Position numbers and translations under genes: made by a program. DNA of 6,568 bases from Verrucomicrobiota bacterium. Its GTDB lineage: Bacteria > Verrucomicrobiota > Lentisphaeria > Oligosphaerales > JAFGRS01. Shown piece by piece: positions 1 to 5,313 of this stretch. The stretch's first letter is position 1; every line of letters begins with the position of its first letter. Location of the stretch: contig JAGVUW010000395.1 in NCBI GenBank assembly GCA_019136035.1, positions 1 to 6,568 on the forward strand. The letters run 5' to 3'. A model generated the notes under the pieces. That model made no database searches. It saw only the letters and a program-made list of their open reading frames with translations, and was not told the origin of the DNA.

Positions 1-1593
1 TTCACCTACCGCGAGTTCGACCAGCGCGTCGACCGCCTGGCCAAGGGCCTGCTGCAGATCGGCATCGGCCACGGCGACCACGTCGGCATCTGGGCGCGCA
101 ATGTCCCGGACTGGCTGACCTTCATGTTCGCCACCGCCCGGATCGGGGCCGTGCTCGTCACGGTCAACACCAACTACCGCAGCCACGAACTGGCGTACGT
201 CCTGGGCCAGAGTGATATGAAGGCCCTGGCCATCGTCGACGGTCACCGCGATGCCGACTACGTGCAGACCGTCTACGAGCTGGTCCCCGAACTGCGGACG
301 CAGCCCCGCGGCCACCTGGCCTGCGCCGCCTACCCGAACCTCCGCCATGTCATCTACATCGGCCAGGAGAAGCACCGCGGCATGGTCAACACCGCCGAGC
401 TGCTCCTCCTCGGCGAGCACGTCCCCGCCGAGCGCCTCGACCAGGCCCGCCGTCGCGTCGACTGCCATGACGTCGTCGTCATGCAGTACACCAGCGGCAC
501 CACCGGCTTCCCCAAGGGCGTCATGCTGACGCACCACAACATCATTAACAACGGCTACTTCATCGGCGAACGCCAGAAGTTCACCGCCGCGGACCGCGTC
601 TGCCTGCCGGTGCCCCTGTTCCACTGCTTCGGCATCACCCTCGGGGTGATGGCCATCCTGACCCACGGCGCCACCCATGTGATGCTCGAGGCGTTCGACG
701 CCCTGATGGTCCTGGCGGCCGTCCACAAGGCCCGCGCCACCGCCCTCTACGGGGTGCCGACCATGTTCATCGCCGAGCTCTCGCACCCGATGTTCGACCT
801 CTTCGATCTGAGCAGCCTGCGCACCGGCATCATGGCCGGCTCGCCCTGCCCGATCGAGACCATGAAGCAGGTCATGGAACGCATGAACATGCGCGAAATC
901 ACCATCACCTACGGCCTCACCGAGGCCTCGCCGGCCTTCACCATGACCAGCACCGATGACCCGGTGCGCTGCCGCGTCGAGACGGTCGGGCGGGCCCTGC
1001 CGCATTGCGAGGTGAAGGTCACCGACCCGGCTACCGGTGAGACGGTGCCTCCCAACGTCCAGGGCGAGCTCTGCTGCCGCGGCTACAACATCATGAAGGG
1101 CTACTACAAACAGCCCGACGAGACGGCCCGCGTCATCGACCGCGATGGCTGGCTGCACAGCGGCGACCTCGGGACGGTCGACGAGGAGGGCTACTACCGC
1201 ATCACCGGCCGCATCAAGGACATGATCATCCGCGGTGGCGAGAATGTCTACCCGCGCGAGATCGAGGAATTCCTGCACACCCACCCGCAGATCGAGCAGG
1301 CCCAGGTCGTCGGCATACCCGACCAGCGCTACGGCGAGGTCGTCGGCGCCTTCGTCATCCTCCGCAAGGGCGCCAGCCTCGAGCCGGAGGACGTGCGTGA
1401 CTTCTGCAAGGGCCAGATCGCCTGGCACAAGATCCCGAAGCACGTCTTCATCGTCGGCGAGTTCCCCATGACCGCCAGCGGCAAGATCCAGAAGTTCAAG
1501 CTGCGCGAGCGGGCCGTGGAACTCCTCGGCGTCTCGGGCGAGGTCTTCGCCTCCAAGGCCCCGGCGGGCAGCCCGGCCCAGCCCGCTTCCTGA
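1..1593 (+). CDS. Acyl-CoA synthetase (AMP-forming), FadD-like, 5' partial
   Basis: The protein probably activates a fatty (carboxylic) acid with ATP to an acyl-adenylate and then to acyl-CoA in the cytosol. The frame is open from base 1, so the start lies upstream; 530 residues are visible against about 550 for the family, so only some 20-30 are missing. Visible motifs, in order: the AMP-binding P-loop YTSGTTGFPKG (487-519), the YGLTE adenylate motif (910-924), the HSGD motif followed by the GRIKDMIIRGGENVYPREIE hinge (about 1156-1263), and the C-terminal ASGKIQK motif with the catalytic-type lysine at 1483-1485. The last ~20 residues are an Ala/Pro/Ser-rich tail without conserved features. 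The segment with YRSHELAYVLGQSD near the N-terminus is typical of the FadD-like subgroup of the AMP-dependent synthetase family. Chain length and substrate cannot be read from sequence. The gene converges on zwf and shares no obvious pathway with the genes to its right. Confidence 0.93.
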   Translation, partial: FTYREFDQRVDRLAKGLLQIGIGHGDHVGIWARNVPDWLTFMFATARIGAVLVTVNTNYRSHELAYVLGQSDMKALAIVDGHRDADYVQTVYELVPELRTQPRGHLACAAYPNLRHVIYIGQEKHRGMVNTAELLLLGEHVPAERLDQARRRVDCHDVVVMQYTSGTTGFPKGVMLTHHNIINNGYFIGERQKFTAADRVCLPVPLFHCFGITLGVMAILTHGATHVMLEAFDALMVLAAVHKARATALYGVPTMFIAELSHPMFDLFDLSSLRTGIMAGSPCPIETMKQVMERMNMREITITYGLTEASPAFTMTSTDDPVRCRVETVGRALPHCEVKVTDPATGETVPPNVQGELCCRGYNIMKGYYKQPDETARVIDRDGWLHSGDLGTVDEEGYYRITGRIKDMIIRGGENVYPREIEEFLHTHPQIEQAQVVGIPDQRYGEVVGAFVILRKGASLEPEDVRDFCKGQIAWHKIPKHVFIVGEFPMTASGKIQKFKLRERAVELLGVSGEVFASKAPAGSPAQPAS

Positions 1594-1598
1594 CGGAT

Positions 1599-1634
1599 CT
1601 TCCTCCACTGGCCGTTCCCTGCCAGTGACGGAAG
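1599..1634 (+). terminator. Stem-loop just downstream of the acyl-CoA synthetase
   Basis: CACTGGC at 1606-1612 pairs perfectly with GCCAGTG at 1621-1627 around an 8-base loop. An outer CTTCC (1599-1603) pairs with GGAAG (1630-1634) across a 2x2 internal loop. The structure starts 6 bases after the stop codon, where a transcript-end hairpin is expected. It lacks the run of T expected of a classical intrinsic terminator, so it may act only as a 3'-end stabiliser or weak terminator. Confidence 0.45.
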
Positions 1635-1768
1635 CTCCGCTCTACGGGAGACTCACGGCTCCGCCGTCGATCTGCCGTTGGTGTCACCAGGGGCCTTCCG
1701 CCTGCGGCGAGTCCCGCGTTGTGCCGGCAGTCTCCAGCGCGTGTCGGGTCCCGGTGCCGCCGTGAAAA

Positions 1769-1801
1769 CCACACGCGAACGCGTCCACGCGCCGGGGCCG
1801 G
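1769..1801 (+). repeat. Degenerate repeat, unit A (core only)
   Basis: This is the most diverged of three copies. It shares the core CCAC-ACGCGAA-CGCGTCCACG-GCCGGGGCCGG with unit B with a few substitutions and a two-base gap; sequence further out aligns poorly. The small internal stem is kept as ACGC/GCGT around GAAC. Its core lies 117 bases before the equivalent point in unit B. Confidence 0.55.
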
Positions 1802-1869
1802 GCAACGAATCGGGGTACGGCTCCGGGGGCCCGTCGCCCTCCATGCGCCGCTGGATCGGGCCGCCTTTC

Positions 1870-1953
1870 TGGAGCGCGAGTGTCCACCGACGCGAAGGCG
1901 TCCACGAGCCGGGGCCGGCGTCGGCAGCACTCCATCGCGGCCGTTCATACGAG
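1870..1953 (+). repeat. Direct repeat, unit B
   Basis: The first 40 bases (1870-1909) match unit C (2014-2053) at 38 positions. The remaining ~44 bases align more loosely, with one gap and scattered changes, up to a shared ACGAG end. An internal inverted repeat GACGC-GAAG-GCGTC lies at 1889-1902. The unit lies entirely outside genes. It could be a dispersed intergenic repeat family or the relic of a local duplication; one window cannot tell which. Confidence 0.75.
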
Positions 1954-1960
1954 CGGGGTC

Positions 1961-1979
1961 CCCGGCGCCCGGCGCCGGG
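1961..1979. repeat. Perfect GC-only palindrome between repeat units B and C
   Basis: CCCGGCGC (1961-1968) and GCGCCGGG (1972-1979) form a perfect 8-bp stem around a 3-base loop, all G or C. It sits in the spacer between units B and C. Neither strand has a T-run after it, so a classical intrinsic terminator is unlikely. It could still pause or terminate transcription arriving from either of the converging genes. A TAGAAT hexamer follows directly (1980-1985) but no matching -35 box is seen. Confidence 0.5.
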
Positions 1980-2013
1980 TAGAATACGGCGAACCCCCGC
2001 TCGCCCTGCGCGC

Positions 2014-2096
2014 TGGAGCGCGAGTGTCCCCAGACGCGAAGGCGTCCACGAGCTTGGGCGGCGTTGGCGGCACTACGTCGCGATGTTCCGCACGAG
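2014..2096 (+). repeat. Direct repeat, unit C
   Basis: This is the second well-conserved copy, 144 bases after unit B. It carries the same leading block (2014-2029), the same GACGC-GAAG-GCGTC stem-loop (2033-2046), and the same following CACGAGC. It ends 41 bases beyond the stop codon of zwf, on that gene's downstream side, so a zwf transcript would read through it. Confidence 0.75.
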
Positions 2097-2137
2097 GTGC
2101 CCGGGTCCGCCCGTCAGGCTGGCCGCCCCGGCCCCCC

Positions 2138-3634
2138 TCAGCCCTGGCGCAGCCAGACCCGGCCGTCGCGGCGCAGGAGCGCCGCGGCCGCCGCGGGGCC
2201 ATCCTCGCCCTTGCGGTAGTTCGGGAACAGCCCCGGGTCGAGACGCCGCTGCGCCTCCAGGAGCGGCTCGACGAAGGCCCAGGCGGTCTCGATGCTGTCC
2301 GAGCGCCAGAACAGCCCCGGCTTGCCCTGCAGGGCATCGAGCACCACCCGCGCGTAGCTCTCGGGCATGACCTGCCCGAAGGACTCGTAGCGGAAGTCCA
2401 GGTTGGTCTGGCCGACCAGGTCGCTGGTGCCGGGCTCCTGGGCGTTGAAGGTCAGGCGGATGCCCTCGTGGGGCTGAATGCGCAGGAAGAGCGTGTTCGG
2501 ATGCACCGCGGCGCAGGCGCGCTCGCTGCCGAGGATGCAGAGCGGCACGGCGCGAAAACGTATGACCACCTCCGTGACCTTCTCGCTCATCGCCTTGCCG
2601 CTCCGCAGATAGAAGGGCACCCCCTGCCAGCGCCAGTTGTTGACGTAGGCCCGCACCGCGGCGAAGGTCGGCGTCGTCGAATCGGCCGCCACGCCGGCCT
2701 CGGCGCGGTAGCCCTCGTACTGCCCGAAGACGAAGTCGTCGGGGGCGGGCCGCAGCAGGGCCTTGAAGATGTCGTTCTTGCGGTCGCGGATGCTCTCCTC
2801 GTCGCCGGCCAGGGGCGCCTCCATGGCCACCAGCGAGAGCACCTGCAGGACGTGATTCTGGATCATGTCGCGGACGACACCCGCCTCTTCGTAGTAGCCG
2901 CCGCGGCCCTCGACGTCGAGGCTCTCGGCCGCGGTGATCTGCACGTGGTCGACATGCTGGCGGTTCCAGAGCGGCTCGAAGATGGCATTGGTGAAGCGGA
3001 AGACCATCAGGTTGCGCACCGTGTCCTTGGCCAGGTAGTGGTCGATGCGGTAGATCTGGCGTTCGTCGAAGACCTGCCGCACCATGGCATTGACCCGCCG
3101 GGCGCTCCCCAGGTCGGTGCCGAAGGGCTTCTCCATCAGGACGCGGTGGTGCGGCCCGGCGCGGCCGTCCACGGCGAAGGGGCCCCGTCCCAGGCGTTCG
3201 ACGACAGTCTCGGTGACGCTGGGCGGCAGGGCCAGGTAGAAGAGGACGTTCTCCTGGCACCGGCAGACCCCGCCGGCGGCGACGGCCTCGTGCAGGCGCA
3301 CCTGCGTGGCCGGGTCGTCGTAGGCCCCGGCGAGGTAGTGCAGGCGGCCCGCAAAGCGCCCCCAGAGGGCGTCGTCGCTCAGGGCCGCCGCGCCGAAGCG
3401 CTCGGCGATGCTGGCGCGGGCCTGCCGACGCCAGGCGTCGTCGCTCCCGGCGCTGCGGCTGGTGCCGATGATGCGGAGACGGCCCGGCAGGAGGCCCTGC
3501 CGTTCGAGGTCAAACAGGGCCGGCAGGAGCTTGCGCCGCGTCAGGTCACCGCTCGCCCCGAAGATCACCATGGCGCAGGGCATCGCCTGGGCCGCATTGA
3601 GCTGGCAGGTCACGGTCGCACCCTCCGTCTGCAT
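2138..3634 (-). CDS. zwf: Glucose-6-phosphate 1-dehydrogenase
   Basis: The enzyme oxidises glucose-6-phosphate to 6-phosphogluconolactone with NADP+ (or NAD+), the first step of the oxidative pentose phosphate or Entner-Doudoroff route, in the cytosol. The 498-residue product is of normal length. Visible features from the N-terminus: coenzyme motif FGASGDLTRRKL (about residues 25-36), EKPFG (168-172), substrate and catalytic segment RIDHYLAKD (196-204), VRDMIQNH (254-261), and the C-terminal domain with YLRSGK (342-347). The active-site segment departs from the usual DHYLGK[EQK] signature, with A for G and D after the lysine, although the key D, H and K remain. The ATG at 3634 is preferred because AAGG lies 7 bases upstream; an upstream TTG at 3721 would add 29 residues unlike the family, and an internal ATG at 3583 would leave a very short N-terminus. 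The gene follows aroKB on the same strand. No gnd, pgl or opcA is in view. Confidence 0.95.
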   Translation of the reverse strand: MQTEGATVTCQLNAAQAMPCAMVIFGASGDLTRRKLLPALFDLERQGLLPGRLRIIGTSRSAGSDDAWRRQARASIAERFGAAALSDDALWGRFAGRLHYLAGAYDDPATQVRLHEAVAAGGVCRCQENVLFYLALPPSVTETVVERLGRGPFAVDGRAGPHHRVLMEKPFGTDLGSARRVNAMVRQVFDERQIYRIDHYLAKDTVRNLMVFRFTNAIFEPLWNRQHVDHVQITAAESLDVEGRGGYYEEAGVVRDMIQNHVLQVLSLVAMEAPLAGDEESIRDRKNDIFKALLRPAPDDFVFGQYEGYRAEAGVAADSTTPTFAAVRAYVNNWRWQGVPFYLRSGKAMSEKVTEVVIRFRAVPLCILGSERACAAVHPNTLFLRIQPHEGIRLTFNAQEPGTSDLVGQTNLDFRYESFGQVMPESYARVVLDALQGKPGLFWRSDSIETAWAFVEPLLEAQRRLDPGLFPNYRKGEDGPAAAAALLRRDGRVWLRQG

Positions 3635-3732
3635 AGTCCGGCCTTGCACCCGACCGGTGCCCCGGCGTTCGCCCGCCGCCGCCACGCCACGGCTCGCCGC
3701 GCCCGCCTGCGCCGGCCCCAACGGGAACGGCC
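3635..3732 (-). other. Spacer between aroKB and zwf
   Basis: This gap of about 98 bases is almost entirely G and C. I see no -10/-35 pair and no stem-loop followed by T residues. It fits an intra-operon spacer, so zwf may be co-transcribed with aroA and aroKB. A promoter unlike the sigma-70 consensus would escape a reading by eye. Confidence 0.45.
3642..3645 (-). promoter_or_regulatory. Ribosome binding site of zwf
   Basis: On the minus strand AAGG lies 7 bases before the ATG at 3634. It is a modest Shine-Dalgarno match, but it supports this start over the longer TTG-initiated frame, which has no comparable site. Confidence 0.5.
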
Positions 3733-5313
3733 TCAGGCCTCGTCCTCGCGGCGCTGCACCGCCGCTACCGCCACCGCGAGTTCCTCGGGGGTGACGTCGT
3801 CGACGCAGACGTGCCGGCCGAGGCCGGCGAGCAGGACGAAGACCAGGCGGCCGGCGGCGGCCTTCTTGTCATGGAGCATCAGCGGCCAGGCCTCGGCGGC
3901 CGTCGGCAGGGCGCAGCGCCGTGGCGACAGGGCCCGCAGCGTGGCCTCGGCACGCTCGGCCAGGGCGTCGTCGATCAGGCCGCGCCGGCGGCTCAGCTCG
4001 AGGCTGACCCGCAGGCCGATTGCGACGCAGCGGCCGTGGCTGACCCGGCAGCGGTGCCAGCCCTCGACCGCATGGCCGTAGGTGTGGCCGAGATTGAGTA
4101 CCCGGCGCAGCCCCATCTCGCGGAAGTCCTGCGTCACGACCTCGCCCTTGGCGGCGGCGCTGGCGATGGCGACGGCGGCGACGTCCGGCAGATCGCCGGC
4201 GAGCAGCGGCCGCCGGCGGGTCTCGACGAAGGCCGCCAGGTCGGGCCGCAGAGCCAGCCCGGTCTTGTAGGCCTCGACCAGGCCCTCGCGACGCGCCGCT
4301 GCGGGGAGCGTGCTCAGCGCGGTCAGGTCGAGGATGACCTGCCGGGGCGTGGTGAAGAGCCCCACCTGGTTCTTCGAGCCGGCGATGTTCACGGCGCTCT
4401 TGCCGCCGACGGCGGCATCGACGCAGCCCAGAAGCGAGGTCGACACCAGGATGCAGTCCATGCCGCGCTTCCAGGTCGCCGCCACGAAGCCGCCGAGGTC
4501 GGTGACCACGCCGCCGCCGAGGGCCACCAAGAGGTCGCGGCGCTCAATGCGCGCCGCCAGGAGGGCCTGGTAGACCGCCTCGGCCCGCCGCAGCGACTTG
4601 GAGGACTCACCCGGCGGCACGACGATCTCGACCGCATCGGGGAGGGCCTCCCGATAGCGCGCCAGATGGCGCGCCGCGACATGGCCGTCCGTGAGCAGCG
4701 CCACGCGCCGTCCCGCCGCCGGCGCGCGCAACGCCGCCGGCGCCGCGACCGTCGCCAGAACCGGGCTCTCACGGCCGTCGAGAACCACCGGAAGATGCTG
4801 GTCGGGCAGGAGGTGCGACAGGACCGCCGCGACCTTCGCCGAGAGATCCATGCCGACCGCGTCGAGGGCGAGGTCGTGGTCCGCATAGGCCGCCTGCCGC
4901 GCTGACCACAGGGCCTGCACTGCCGCCGCGTCACCCCACAGCGGCCGCGCCGCGATGGCGGCGCCGTCGAGGCGGGCGCGCAGGGCCGCCGGGTCGCCGA
5001 GCAGGGCCACGATCCGGCCGCTGCGCCGCATCAGGGCGCGGTTCGCCGCGTCGACCGGCACGCCGCCACCACAGGCGACCACCAGGCGCTGCCGCCGCGA
5101 CAGACGCCGCAGGAGACCCGACTCGGCCGCGCGGAAGGCCCCCTCGCCCTGCTGACGGAAGACCTCGGCAATCGGAGCGCCGAAGTGCTGCGTCAGCTCG
5201 GCATCCATGTCCACGACCGCGCGCCGCAGGGCCTGCCCCAGGGCCTGGGCCAGGGTCGACTTGCCGGTGCCCATGAAGCCGGTGAGGTAGAGGTTGCCCT
5301 CAAAGGGTGTCAT
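3733..5313 (-). CDS. aroKB: Bifunctional shikimate kinase / 3-dehydroquinate synthase
   Basis: This 526-residue protein joins two shikimate-pathway enzymes in one chain. Residues 1-165 are a complete shikimate kinase: Walker A GFMGTGKST (12-20), shikimate-binding DMD (35-37), FRxxE (60-64), GGG (82-84), the lid arginine in RPL (123), and R139/Y143 near its end. After a short linker, residues ~171-526 are a dehydroquinate synthase, which turns DAHP into 3-dehydroquinate using NAD+ and a divalent metal. Its motifs are PPGESSKS (233-240), GGGVVTDLGGF (266-276), VDAAVGGK (298-305), KNQVG (314-318), NLGHTYGH (407-414) and DKK (482-484). By homology the metal ligands are E347, H410 and H426, all present. 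Two segments differ from the usual form: EAYKTG for EVIKYG, and HGR for HGE. AroK-AroB fusions in this order are known, for example in Thermotoga. The ATG overlaps the aroA stop. Confidence 0.95.
   Translation of the reverse strand: MTPFEGNLYLTGFMGTGKSTLAQALGQALRRAVVDMDAELTQHFGAPIAEVFRQQGEGAFRAAESGLLRRLSRRQRLVVACGGGVPVDAANRALMRRSGRIVALLGDPAALRARLDGAAIAARPLWGDAAAVQALWSARQAAYADHDLALDAVGMDLSAKVAAVLSHLLPDQHLPVVLDGRESPVLATVAAPAALRAPAAGRRVALLTDGHVAARHLARYREALPDAVEIVVPPGESSKSLRRAEAVYQALLAARIERRDLLVALGGGVVTDLGGFVAATWKRGMDCILVSTSLLGCVDAAVGGKSAVNIAGSKNQVGLFTTPRQVILDLTALSTLPAAARREGLVEAYKTGLALRPDLAAFVETRRRPLLAGDLPDVAAVAIASAAAKGEVVTQDFREMGLRRVLNLGHTYGHAVEGWHRCRVSHGRCVAIGLRVSLELSRRRGLIDDALAERAEATLRALSPRRCALPTAAEAWPLMLHDKKAAAGRLVFVLLAGLGRHVCVDDVTPEELAVAVAAVQRREDEA

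Larger units (their letters stand above)
1594..2137. other. Intergenic region between converging genes, repeat-bearing
   Basis: This 544-base stretch separates the stop of the acyl-CoA synthetase from the stop of zwf. Frames on both strands stay open for long distances, as expected at this GC content, but none has a recognisable domain, a convincing ribosome binding site, or a start that avoids running antisense into zwf. It holds a hairpin next to the left gene, a small second stem-loop (ACGGC/GCCGT, 1655-1667), three related repeat units and a GC palindrome, all listed separately. I see no tRNA, no riboswitch and no clear terminator for zwf. Confidence 0.8.

Noticed and set aside
1496..1948. 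A 150-codon minus-strand frame crossing the intergenic repeats
   Set aside because: It overlaps the conserved C-terminus of the acyl-CoA synthetase in antisense and consists of Arg/Pro/Gly-rich sequence. It was kept only as part of the repeat finding, not as a gene.
1980..1985. TAGAAT as a plus-strand -10 promoter box
   Set aside because: No -35-like hexamer lies at a suitable distance, and the only gene downstream is zwf on the opposite strand.
1769..2096. The repeats as a CRISPR array
   Set aside because: There are only three diverged copies, of unequal length and spacing, with no cas gene in the window.
3635..3721. An upstream TTG start for zwf at 3721, adding 29 residues
   Set aside because: The extra residues are unlike the G6PD N-terminus, and the TTG lacks a ribosome binding site, while the ATG at 3634 has one.
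1880..4081. A 733-codon open frame on the plus strand
   Set aside because: It runs antisense across all of zwf and into aroKB, has no recognisable domain, and has low-complexity Ala/Arg/Gly/Pro-rich composition. Long antisense frames are expected opposite high-GC genes.
3811..4905. A 364-codon plus-strand frame
   Set aside because: It is entirely antisense to the aroKB gene, whose protein matches two known enzymes throughout. No family features were seen in it.
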